Shown: one piece after another, positions 33,573 to 41,474 of the stretch
Layout: every line of letters starts with the position of its first letter
How positions within the stretch are numbered: position 1 is the stretch's first letter
Origin: JAVJST01 sp040219295
GTDB taxonomy: Bacteria; Pseudomonadota; Alphaproteobacteria; Rhodospirillales; Casp-alpha2
Assembly (NCBI GenBank): GCA_040219295.1
Contig: JAVJST010000005.1
Coordinates: 372,001 to 436,000, forward strand
DNA: 64,000 bases
Direction: 5' to 3'
Made by a program: the position numbers and the translations under genes
Notes under the pieces: model-generated
The model's database searches: none
Told to the model about the DNA's origin: nothing
Seen by the model: the letters and a program-made list of their open reading frames with translations, nothing else

Positions 33573-34406
33573 ATGTTCGAGAACATGCTGCAAACCACCG
33601 ACGAAGGCGCGATCAGGCTCGCCGTGTTTCTCGGCGCGCTGGTCTTGTTCGCCCTGCTCGAGACCGCGTTCCCGAGATTGCACAGCGACTACCCGCGCGC
33701 CCGGCGCTGGCCGGGCAATCTCGGGATCGTCGTTCTCGACACCCTGCTGGCGCGTGTCCTGTTGCCGGGCATCACGGTCGGCGCCTGTTTGTGGGCCGAG
33801 GTGAACGGTATCGGTCTGTTCAACTTGGTGACGGTGCCGGCGGCGGCCGAGATCGCGGCGGTCATCGTGCTGTTCGATCTGGCGATCTACGCGCAGCACG
33901 TGGTCTTCCACAAGGTGCCGGTGCTGTGGCGGCTGCACCGCGTGCACCACACGGATCCAGCGTTCGACGTGACCACGGCGCTGCGTTTCCACCCGATCGA
34001 GATCCTGTTGTCGCTGTTGATCAAGGCGGGTCTGGCGATCGCGCTTGGCGCGCCGGCGGTCGCCGTGGTCACCTTCGAGATGATTCTCAGCGCCGCGGCG
34101 ATGTTCAACCACTCGAACCTAAGGCTGCCGGGCTGGCTCGACGCGGGGCTGCGTCTGGTGATTGTCACGCCGGACATGCATCGGGTGCACCATTCGGTGA
34201 TGCAGCCGGAAACCGACAGCAACTACGGCTTCAACCTCTCGCTTTGGGACCGGGCGTTCGGCACCTACCGCGACCAGCCGCTGCTCGGCCACGACGGCAT
34301 GACGGTCGGTCAGGACGGTTTCGCCGACGACCGGGTGCTCGGGCTCAACGCACTGCTGATCCAGCCGTTCCAGGACAGGGACGGCACATTGCGAAGAGAC
34401 GCCTGA
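33573..34406 (+). CDS. Sterol desaturase / fatty acid hydroxylase superfamily membrane protein
   Basis: Di-iron membrane oxygenase family, 277 residues with about four membrane segments. The histidine clusters are HVVFH, HRVHH and HRVHHS, in the order and spacing of the ERG3/SUR2-type superfamily (PF04116). Bacterial members hydroxylate or desaturate lipids, carotenoids or hopanoid-like compounds; the substrate is unknown. It stands alone, divergent from the SDR gene and 78 nt before the MscS gene. Confidence 0.85.
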   Translation: MFENMLQTTDEGAIRLAVFLGALVLFALLETAFPRLHSDYPRARRWPGNLGIVVLDTLLARVLLPGITVGACLWAEVNGIGLFNLVTVPAAAEIAAVIVLFDLAIYAQHVVFHKVPVLWRLHRVHHTDPAFDVTTALRFHPIEILLSLLIKAGLAIALGAPAVAVVTFEMILSAAAMFNHSNLRLPGWLDAGLRLVIVTPDMHRVHHSVMQPETDSNYGFNLSLWDRAFGTYRDQPLLGHDGMTVGQDGFADDRVLGLNALLIQPFQDRDGTLRRDA

Positions 34407-34484
34407 CGAGGCGTGCGGTAATGGTTATGATAGGCGTGAGCCGCATTCGGTTCGCCCGTTCAACTGGTACGGGACTCATCAGGC

Positions 34485-35864
34485 ATGTCCGACGAATCGT
34501 CATGGATAGACTACAACGGCGCCGATATCGGTGAGGCCCTGATCAATCCGAGCGTCTTTCTTCAGTTTGGCGTCATCGCCGTAACCGCGGCGTTCGCGTG
34601 GCTGCTCGCAATGGCGGTGCGCCGCCGCATCGGCACGCCCGTTGACGACCCCAAGAAGGGTGCCATTCGAAGCCAGGTCGAGGCGTATTCTTACGCCGTG
34701 CGGGATCTGCTGTTTCCGGTGTTCAACGCCGCCCTGCTTGGCGTCGCCGTCGCCATCAGCGAAGGATTCTTCGATCAGAAATGGCTGGTGCAGTTCGTCC
34801 AGGGCATCAACTTCCTGGCCGTGAACTACTTGGTCGCGACACGGATCTCGAAGAACGCGACCGTGCGTTATTTCTCGCTTTTCGTGCTGACGCCGATCTT
34901 CTTCCTCTACGCGGTGAGCCTGCTCGGCAACGTCATCGAGATTCTGGAAGAGGTGCGATTCGAGATCGGCAACATCGAGCTGACGCTCTACGCGCTGATC
35001 CGCACTGTCGTGTTCGGCGCTGTGTTGTTCTGGCTGGGCCGGCTGTCCAACGCGACGGGACAGACCATTATCCGCGAGAAGGTAAAGCTCGAGGATTCGA
35101 CCCGCGAACTTGTCGCCAAACTCTATCAGATCGTTCTGGTCGTCGTTATCGGCGTGTTGTTGTTCCAGATCGCCGGCATCGACATCAGCGCGCTGCTGGT
35201 ATTCGGCGGCGCCATCGGCGTCGGCCTCGGCTTCGGACTGCAGCAGATCGCCTCGAACTTCATATCCGGCATGATCATCCTTTTCGACCGTTCCGTTACG
35301 GTCGGCGATTACATCCAACTCGAGGACGGGCGGTCCGGAACGATCCGCGAACTGACCATGCGTTCGGCGACACTGGAGACGTTCGACGGCAAGGACATCA
35401 TGGTGCCGAACGAGACGTTCATCACCACCACGTTTACCAACTGGACCCACAACAACAAGAAGCAGCGCTATCCGCTGACATTTGAGGTCGCCTACGATAC
35501 CGACCTCGAGGCGTTGTTTCCCATCCTGCGCGAAGTCGTCGCGTCGCATCCCCAGGTCTTGAGCGGCGACAATGTGCCGATCCATGAGCGTCCGGATGCC
35601 GAAATCCAGGCGTTCAACGACAGCGGTATCGAGATTCTGGTAGAGTTCTGGATGGAAGATATCGACGACGGCAAGAACCGGGTCGGCGGCGATCTGTTGC
35701 TGATGATCTGGTCGACGCTGCGCGAGCACGGTGTCGAGATTCCGTTCCCGCACAGGGTGGTGACCGTCAAGAACGAGGACGGCTCGCTGACACCGGCGCC
35801 CCGACCGGCGTCGCAACGGAAATTGCCGCCAAAAGCCAAGCCCCGGCCGCGCAAAAGGGGTTGA
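34485..35864 (+). CDS. Mechanosensitive ion channel, MscS family
   Basis: MscS-type channel of 459 residues. Four or five hydrophobic segments precede the pore helix region GGAIGVGLGFGLQQIASNF, followed by ISGMIILFDRSVTVGDYI and the beta domain (MVPNETFITTTFTNW). The C-terminus is Pro/Lys/Arg-rich and basic. Members open under hypo-osmotic shock. There is no obvious operon partner. Confidence 0.9.
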   Translation: MSDESSWIDYNGADIGEALINPSVFLQFGVIAVTAAFAWLLAMAVRRRIGTPVDDPKKGAIRSQVEAYSYAVRDLLFPVFNAALLGVAVAISEGFFDQKWLVQFVQGINFLAVNYLVATRISKNATVRYFSLFVLTPIFFLYAVSLLGNVIEILEEVRFEIGNIELTLYALIRTVVFGAVLFWLGRLSNATGQTIIREKVKLEDSTRELVAKLYQIVLVVVIGVLLFQIAGIDISALLVFGGAIGVGLGFGLQQIASNFISGMIILFDRSVTVGDYIQLEDGRSGTIRELTMRSATLETFDGKDIMVPNETFITTTFTNWTHNNKKQRYPLTFEVAYDTDLEALFPILREVVASHPQVLSGDNVPIHERPDAEIQAFNDSGIEILVEFWMEDIDDGKNRVGGDLLLMIWSTLREHGVEIPFPHRVVTVKNEDGSLTPAPRPASQRKLPPKAKPRPRKRG

Positions 35865-35968
35865 GTGCGCGGACCGGTTGACGGCGGCGCGGGTGCCGGG
35901 CTTCTAGTTGTCGGGATATGCGATTTTTCCTGATTTACAGAACCGCCGTGGCGGAGACACTAGGACGG

Positions 35969-36730
35969 ATGAGAGATTCAAGGCGAGACCGGTCGATCGG
36001 ACGCATGCTGGTGTTCGTGTTATTGTTTGCCGCCGTGGCGTTTTTGGGCCGGGCGGCCGCCGCCGAGTCGGTCGTGTTCGCTTGCAACGAGTTTCCACCC
36101 TACAAAATGGAGAACAGCGATACCGGCCTGCCGGGCTTCGACGTCGAGTTTCTCGAGGAAGCCTTCAAGCGTTCCGGCATAGCCATTGAAATCGTCTACA
36201 TGCCCTGGATCCGCGCGTTGAAGGAGGCCAAGGACGCTCATGTGGATGGCGTGTGCAGTTGTTCTCGAACCGAGGAGCGGGACAGCTACCTGCTCTACTC
36301 TGAACCGTTGGGCAAGGCTTCCTCGGGCCTCTTCAGTCTCGCCGAGAACGACCCCGCGCAACCGGCGCGCCTTGAGGAGGTGCGTGGCAAAACGATCGGC
36401 GTCATCAGGGGATACAATCTGATCGAAAATCTCGAGAAAGCGGGGATCGAAGATTTCATTCTGTTGTCGAGCGAGCAGCAGGCGGCGCGCATGCTGCTGC
36501 GCAACCGCCTAGATTACTACTACGGGTACGAGGCACCCACCCGGTTCTATTTGAAACAGCTCGGTGACGCCGAGCGGTTTCGGTACAACGAGATCAGTCA
36601 CCGCGAGTACTTTTCCTGTTTCAGCAAGAATGTTGCCGGATCGACAACGTTGCTCAAGCGCTTCAACGAGGGGCTGAAACAGATCAAGGACGACGGAACA
36701 CACCAGGCCATCCTCGAGAAGTACAGATAA
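35969..36730 (+). CDS. Periplasmic solute-binding protein, family 3 (amino-acid type)
   Basis: Receptor-like protein of the family 3 solute-binding fold, 253 residues from the ATG at 35969 (AGGACGG upstream). A signal peptide covers about residues 1-33 (core LVFVLLFAAVAFLG, end AAAAES). The mature start VVFACNEFPPYKMEN and GFDVEFLEEAFKRSG match the first lobe. ATG codons at 35918 and 36005 are alternatives. No permease or ATPase is adjacent, so it may be an orphan receptor or serve a signalling role. Confidence 0.8.
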   Translation: MRDSRRDRSIGRMLVFVLLFAAVAFLGRAAAAESVVFACNEFPPYKMENSDTGLPGFDVEFLEEAFKRSGIAIEIVYMPWIRALKEAKDAHVDGVCSCSRTEERDSYLLYSEPLGKASSGLFSLAENDPAQPARLEEVRGKTIGVIRGYNLIENLEKAGIEDFILLSSEQQAARMLLRNRLDYYYGYEAPTRFYLKQLGDAERFRYNEISHREYFSCFSKNVAGSTTLLKRFNEGLKQIKDDGTHQAILEKYR

Positions 36731-36839
36731 CGCGACGGGTCCGGGTCACCGGCCGCGAAGACGGCTCGTTGCTCATTGACGGCGGCATTCCGGCACAGGG
36801 CCTCGCCGCATCGAATCTGAAACGAAGGGAGAGAACGGC

Positions 36840-37046
36840 ATGAATGAAGAAGTTTTCAACATGCAGGTCCGTAAATTTCTGAAGAATGTCGGGGTGACCT
36901 CGCAGCGCGAGATCGAACAGGCCGTGCGCGACGCACTCGAGCAGAACAAACTGAGCGGCAACGAGACTGTTCGCGCGTCGGTGACCCTGACTATCGAGCC
37001 GCTGGGCGTGACGAAGGAGATTACCGGCGACATCGCGCTGGAGTGA
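36840..37046 (+). CDS. DUF6494-like small protein
   Basis: A 68-residue soluble protein with a good ribosome site (GGGAGAG). It resembles the small alphaproteobacterial DUF6494 family: an N-terminal helix (MNEEVFNMQVRKFLKNVGVTSQREIE), a second helix, and two beta strands ending LGVTKEITGDIALE. The function is unknown. The family name is from memory of similar proteins. Confidence 0.7.
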   Translation: MNEEVFNMQVRKFLKNVGVTSQREIEQAVRDALEQNKLSGNETVRASVTLTIEPLGVTKEITGDIALE

Positions 37047-37100
37047 CACCGATTATCCGTGTAAACGCGCGCCACACGCTGGGCGAGGGTGAAACGCGCG

Positions 37101-37373
37101 ATGACCGCTAAAGAAGCTGAGTCCGTCGGTAAGCTGGTGTCGGGCCTGATCCTGTTCGGTTCGGCCGGCTGCTACATTCTGGGGTACGGGCTGTACGCCT
37201 TTTTCTTCTGTCTTCTGGTTGGCTTCGGCTCGTTTGGCGGCGCCTATTCGATCTGGCGGACGGACAGGGAGCACAACCTGGTGCGCATCCTGTTCCCGAT
37301 CACCGGCGCCTCGGTACTCTACGCCGGCATCTTCGCGTTGTTCTACGTCGTCGGATTTCTCGGCGGCAGCTGA
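37101..37373 (+). CDS. Small hypothetical membrane protein
   Basis: A 90-residue protein with a short polar N-terminus (MTAKEAESVGK) and three likely membrane segments (LVSGLILFGSAGCYILGY, YAFFFCLLVGFGSFGGAY, and a C-terminal one ending FLGGS). The charged loop IWRTDREHN lies between the second and third. A GTG at 37089 is an alternative start. I do not recognise a family. Confidence 0.55.
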   Translation: MTAKEAESVGKLVSGLILFGSAGCYILGYGLYAFFFCLLVGFGSFGGAYSIWRTDREHNLVRILFPITGASVLYAGIFALFYVVGFLGGS

Positions 37374-37577
37374 CCGGGGGGCGCGCCGGTCCGGCGCCTG
37401 TCGCTACGACGATCCTGTCGACCGCCGACGGGTAGCGTTCATGGTCGGACCGCACCAACAGTCGTCAGCGAAACGCGCGTCCGCTCAACACGATGGCGAA
37501 TGTGTCGCCGTGCCTGGCGCTCGGTGCATTAGGCACAAGGCTTCTCGCGATCGCCCATCAGGGGATCCGGCCGGTCG

Positions 37578-38648
37578 TCAGTCGCTACTTTGGGCGGCCC
37601 GCTGCAGCATGCCGTACAAGTCGCGTGGGTCGTCCGGATCGGCCAGAAGATCGAGGTTGAAATAGGTTCCTGTTGCCGGAATCCTGTCCCGAACGTATCG
37701 GAGCGCGCTGAAGTCCTCGATGGCGAAGCCGACGCTGTCGAACAGCGTTATCTGCGTGTCGCTCGTTCGTCCGGGTGCCTGACCGTTGATGACGGTCCAC
37801 ATCTCGACGACCGGGTGATCGTCATCGAGTTGTTGAATCTCCCCCTCGATCCGGGTCTGTTCGGGATATTCCACGAAGATGTCGGACCGGTGCAGTATCG
37901 CGGGGGCCAGTTCCGTCTTTCCGGGGCAATCACCACCGATCGCGTTGATGTGGACGCCGCTGCCGACCATGTTGTCGGTCAAGATCGTGGCGTTGCGTTT
38001 GTCCGCCGTGCAGGTCGTGATGATCTGCGCGCCTTCCATCGACTCTTCGGCGCTGGCACAGGACACGACGTTGAGGCCGCTACCGGCGAGGTTTGCCGCC
38101 GCCTTTCTCGTGGCCGCCGGGTCGATATCATAAAGTCGCACGTTCTTCAGGCCGCAGACGGCTTTCATCGCAAGCGACTGGAACTCGGACTGAGCACCGT
38201 TTCCGATCATCGCCATTGTCTCGGCGCCCTTCGGCGCAAGATACTTGGCTACCATCGCCGACGTCGCTGCCGTGCGGATGGCTGTCAGAAGCGTCATCTC
38301 AGACAACAGAACCGGATAACCGTTGCTCACGTCTGCCAGAAGACCGAACGCGGTTACCGTCTGCAAACCTTCCTTGGTGTTCTTGGGATGCCCGTTGACG
38401 TACTTGAAACCGTAAACTTCACCGTCGGAGGTCGGCATCAGTTCGATCACGCCCTCTGCAGAATGCGACGCAACGCGGGGTGTCTTGTCGAACAGTTCCC
38501 AACGGCGAAAATCCTGTTCGATGTATTCGGCGAGTTCGACCAGCATTCGTTCAATGCCGATACTGTGAACGAGTTGCATCATGTGATCGACGGATACGAA
38601 CGGGACCAGCGCCTTGTCGGATGGCGTTAGCGTGGGTGTCTTGCTCAT
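37578..38648 (-). CDS. Ornithine cyclodeaminase
   Basis: Converts L-ornithine to L-proline and ammonia with bound NAD; 356 residues from the ATG at 38648. Family features are GEVYGFKYVNGHPKNT, LLSEMTLLTAIRTAATSAM, the Rossmann element MAMIGNGAQSEFQSLA and INAIGGDCPGKTEL with the conserved Asp. It follows arginase on the same strand with a 62-nt gap. Together they make arginine to ornithine to proline. This supports true OCD activity, unlike the more distant paralog at 7112. Confidence 0.92.
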   Translation of the reverse strand: MSKTPTLTPSDKALVPFVSVDHMMQLVHSIGIERMLVELAEYIEQDFRRWELFDKTPRVASHSAEGVIELMPTSDGEVYGFKYVNGHPKNTKEGLQTVTAFGLLADVSNGYPVLLSEMTLLTAIRTAATSAMVAKYLAPKGAETMAMIGNGAQSEFQSLAMKAVCGLKNVRLYDIDPAATRKAAANLAGSGLNVVSCASAEESMEGAQIITTCTADKRNATILTDNMVGSGVHINAIGGDCPGKTELAPAILHRSDIFVEYPEQTRIEGEIQQLDDDHPVVEMWTVINGQAPGRTSDTQITLFDSVGFAIEDFSALRYVRDRIPATGTYFNLDLLADPDDPRDLYGMLQRAAQSSD

Positions 38649-38710
38649 AACGATTGATCCTTGTCGCTCAAAGATTACCAAACGGTGCGAGGGGATGGTA
38701 CTGCGCCGCG

Positions 38711-39640
38711 TTACATGTCCCGGTCGATGATGCGTTTGCCGAACAGGCTGCCGACAAGGTCCACCAGCAGGTTCGCCGTCCTTCCCTCAACGTCCAGGAA
38801 CGGGTTCAGCTCCGCGAGGTCGACAGACGTCACCAGGCCGGATTCACTCAGCATTTCCATGATCAGGTGCGCCTCGCGATAGGTGGCGCCACCGGGAACC
38901 CGGGTGCCAACGGCCGGCGCCATATCAGGATCGAGGAAATCGACGTCGAGGCTGACGTGAAGCATGTCGCCTTTGTCGGCAACGGCCTGGAGTGTCGAGG
39001 CGACAACCGACGAGAAGCCATGTTCATCGATGACCCGCATGTCATAGACGTTGACGCCTTGTTCGACAATGGCGCGTCGCTCGATATCGTCGACGGAGCG
39101 GATGCCGAACTGGTAGATGCTGTGCGGGTCGACGTTGCCTCTAACCATTCCGTCGAAGATGAAGTCCAGTCCGGGCACGCCGCACAGTGCTGCCACCGGC
39201 ATGCCGTGGACGTTCCCGCTCGGCGACGAATGCGGCGAGTTGAAATCGGCATGAGCGTCCAGCCAAATGACGGAAAGGCCCCGGCCTTGCGTCTCGGCGA
39301 ACCGGGCGCACGCATTGATCGATCCCATGGCGAGCGAGTGATCGCCGCCCATGAAAATGGGAAGGTCGCCAGCCTGAAGCGCTTCGTATCCGGCACGGTC
39401 GATAACCCGTGTCCACGCGGCCATCTCGCCGGCATGACGGGCATTGCCTTCTACCTCGACATCGTTGAATGGATGCGGGTCGAGATCGCCGGCGTCCCGG
39501 ACATGGTGCCCCTGCCGTTCGAGCGCGCGCGCCAGACGTGCGGTTCGAAGCGCCGCCGGACCCATGACACAGCCACCCCGGCCGGCACCTGACTGAACCG
39601 GCACTCCGATCAGAGTTACATTCTTCTTTGCGTCGATCAT
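38711..39640 (-). CDS. rocF: Arginase
   Basis: Mn-dependent ureohydrolase giving ornithine and urea, 309 residues from the ATG at 39640 (GGAGAG upstream). Metal ligands are in GGDHSLAMG, WLDAHADFNSP and SLDVDFLDPDMAP; VPGGATYREAHL is the arginase-type segment. The GNVHGMP motif supports arginase over agmatinase. First gene of a two-gene arginine-degradation operon, divergent from the Lrp/AsnC regulator. Confidence 0.92.
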   Translation of the reverse strand: MIDAKKNVTLIGVPVQSGAGRGGCVMGPAALRTARLARALERQGHHVRDAGDLDPHPFNDVEVEGNARHAGEMAAWTRVIDRAGYEALQAGDLPIFMGGDHSLAMGSINACARFAETQGRGLSVIWLDAHADFNSPHSSPSGNVHGMPVAALCGVPGLDFIFDGMVRGNVDPHSIYQFGIRSVDDIERRAIVEQGVNVYDMRVIDEHGFSSVVASTLQAVADKGDMLHVSLDVDFLDPDMAPAVGTRVPGGATYREAHLIMEMLSESGLVTSVDLAELNPFLDVEGRTANLLVDLVGSLFGKRIIDRDM

Positions 39641-39723
39641 CGCTCTCTCCGTTCCGGACAATGAACGAGAGGGATTGTGACGATTGGTCGGCTAATCAAA
39701 TAGTAGGAAAAATGTTATAAATG

Positions 39724-39755
39724 ATATATATGATGAGCATATTGATCATATATAT
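39724..39755. promoter_or_regulatory. Candidate operator between arginase and the Lrp/AsnC gene
   Basis: ATATATATGAT (39724-39734) and ATCATATATAT (39745-39755) are perfect 11-bp inverted arms with a 10-nt spacer. They sit in an AT-rich 130-nt gap that contrasts with the GC-rich surroundings. Lrp/AsnC proteins bind AT-rich imperfect dyads, usually upstream of both their own gene and the divergent target. Confidence 0.65.
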
Positions 39756-39770
39756 TTGTCATTATGTTAG

Positions 39771-40193
39771 ATGGATGATCTCGACCGTCAGTTGATTTCT
39801 CTTCTGAGAACCGACGCCAGGATGCCTGTTTCCAGTCTGGCCCCCCGACTCGGAGTTTCCCGGGCGACCGTGCGGGCACGGATCGACCGGATGCTCGGGG
39901 ACGGAACGATTCAGGGTTTCACTCTCGCCCTGGGCAAGACTCCCGACACCAACATTCACGCCATCATGATGATTGAGATCGTCGGCCGCGCCGCTGAGAG
40001 CGTCCTGAGAAAACTGATGGGGTACTCAGAAATCCACGCGCTGTACTCGACCAACGGCCGTTGGGATATCGTCGCCGAGATCGACGTTGCGGACCTGCCG
40101 ACTTTCGACAACCTGTTGCGCGAAGTTCGTCAGATCGACGGCATTGCGAACTCGGAAACCAGCATCTTGCTGGGCACGCGCAAGGCCCTGTAG
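39771..40193 (+). CDS. Lrp/AsnC-family transcriptional regulator
   Basis: A 140-residue feast/famine regulator. The N-terminal winged helix-turn-helix (LDRQLISLLRTDARMPVSSL then LGVSRATVRARIDRML) precedes a RAM effector domain (HAIMMIEIVGRAAESVL, then HALYSTNGRWDIVAEIDV). It is slightly short for the family. It is divergent from rocF-ocd, so it probably senses arginine or ornithine and activates that operon. Confidence 0.88.
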   Translation: MDDLDRQLISLLRTDARMPVSSLAPRLGVSRATVRARIDRMLGDGTIQGFTLALGKTPDTNIHAIMMIEIVGRAAESVLRKLMGYSEIHALYSTNGRWDIVAEIDVADLPTFDNLLREVRQIDGIANSETSILLGTRKAL

Positions 40194-40679
40194 CAAAGCG
40201 TCTCCTCGAACCTTCGCTTGGTCTGAGTTCCGCACACGACTGCAGTGGCCATCATCGGGCGGTCAAAGTGCACCCGCCACCGACAGGCTCCGGTATCTTG
40301 ACAATAGAGGAAAAATATCCTATATACTCATTCGCTCTTTCCCATGGTGAATATGTCGACGGCATCCCTGCGACCGGGGCGCGCAGGCGGGATGATTCGG
40401 CCGATTAGAAATGCGAACCACCCGGGGGTGGCTCAGCATTCTCATCATTTATCATCATTTCTCATCGGAATCGGAATCCGGCGGATGAAAACGGCGATGC
40501 GGGATCGCGGGGAAATCATCCGTGCATCGGGACCGGGCTCATCGAAAAACGATGACCATTATGACCAAAACTAGCCCTAAATGACCCTGTTTCGGGAAGC
40601 GGTATGTCGAAAAATCAAGGACTTAGGTGCGCAGTCCCGGAAAACGTGACCATGATGACCATTTTCACGGTCGGTTCCG
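40194..40679. other. Gene-free interval between the Lrp gene and sdhB
   Basis: No convincing gene in 486 nt. A 76-codon ORF at 40344-40574 has composition unlike coding sequence and no ribosome site. An AT-rich patch near 40310-40330 holds AGGAAAAAT, also present in the rocF-lrp gap. The right half carries several TGACC motifs and one copy of a dispersed repeat (40609-40660). Confidence 0.6.
40609..40660 (+). repeat. Dispersed intergenic repeat with TGACC motifs, copy 1
   Basis: Aligns without gaps over 52 nt to the reverse complement of 52982-53033. Shared blocks include AAAATCA, GACTTAGG, CCGGAAAA and a final TGACC. Further TGACC direct repeats lie upstream (about 40550-40590). It sits just after the sdhB stop. 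Confidence 0.65.
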
Positions 40680-41456
40680 TCAGCGCCGCTTGGCCAGCGC
40701 TTCCTTGATCTCGCCGATCGCCTTGCCCGGATTGAGGCCCTTCGGGCAGGTGTTGGTGCAGTTCATGATGGTGTGGCAGCGGAAGACCCGAAACGGATCG
40801 TCGAGTTCGTCGAGCCGCTCACCGGTCGCCTCGTCGCGGCTATCCTGGATCCAGCGGTTGGCCTGCAGCAGCACGGCCGGTCCCATGTAACGTTCGCCGT
40901 TCCACCAGTAGCTCGGGCAGCTGGTCTGGCAGCAGAAACACAGGATGCATTCCCACAGTCCGTCGAGCTTCTCGCGCTCTTCCGGGCTCTGCAGGCGTTC
41001 GCGGTTCGGCGGCGCGGTGTCGGCCTGTATCCACGGCTTGATCGCCGTGTACTGGGCGTAGGGCTGGTTGAGATCGCACACCAGGTCCTTGATGACCGGC
41101 ATGTGGGGCAGGGGGTAGATCTTGATCTCGCCCCTGATCTCGGTGATCGGCTTGGTGCACGCCAGCGTGTTGGTGCCGTCGATGTTGAACGCGCAACTGC
41201 CGCACACGCCCTCGCGGCACGAACGCCGGAAAGTCAGTGTCGAATCCATCTCGTTCTTCATCTTGAGCAGCGCGTCGAGAACCATCGGGCCGCAGGTGTC
41301 GAGGTCGACCTCAAAGGTGTCGAGCCGCGGATTCTCGCCGGAGTCCGGGTCGTACCGGTAAACCTTGAAGATCCGCACGTCGGTGGCGCCGTCGGGCGCC
41401 TTGTGGGTCTTGCCCGGTTTGACCTTGGAATTGGCCGGCAGGGTAAGTTCAACCAT
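40680..41456 (-). CDS. sdhB: Succinate dehydrogenase iron-sulfur subunit
   Basis: Electron-transfer subunit of complex II, 258 residues. The [2Fe-2S] cluster is held by CREGVCGSC with a later Cys, and the C-terminal [4Fe-4S] and [3Fe-4S] clusters by CILCFCCQTSCPSYWW and CHTIMNCTNTCPKGLNPGKAI. Last gene of sdhCDAB, 18 nt after sdhA. Confidence 0.97.
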   Translation of the reverse strand: MVELTLPANSKVKPGKTHKAPDGATDVRIFKVYRYDPDSGENPRLDTFEVDLDTCGPMVLDALLKMKNEMDSTLTFRRSCREGVCGSCAFNIDGTNTLACTKPITEIRGEIKIYPLPHMPVIKDLVCDLNQPYAQYTAIKPWIQADTAPPNRERLQSPEEREKLDGLWECILCFCCQTSCPSYWWNGERYMGPAVLLQANRWIQDSRDEATGERLDELDDPFRVFRCHTIMNCTNTCPKGLNPGKAIGEIKEALAKRR

Positions 41457-41474
41457 GCTTGGGTCTCCGTTCCT

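Noticed and set aside
40344..40574. 76-codon ORF between the Lrp gene and sdhB
   Set aside because: No ribosome site, no recognisable family and composition unlike neighbouring genes; it overlaps repeat-like TGACC motifs.
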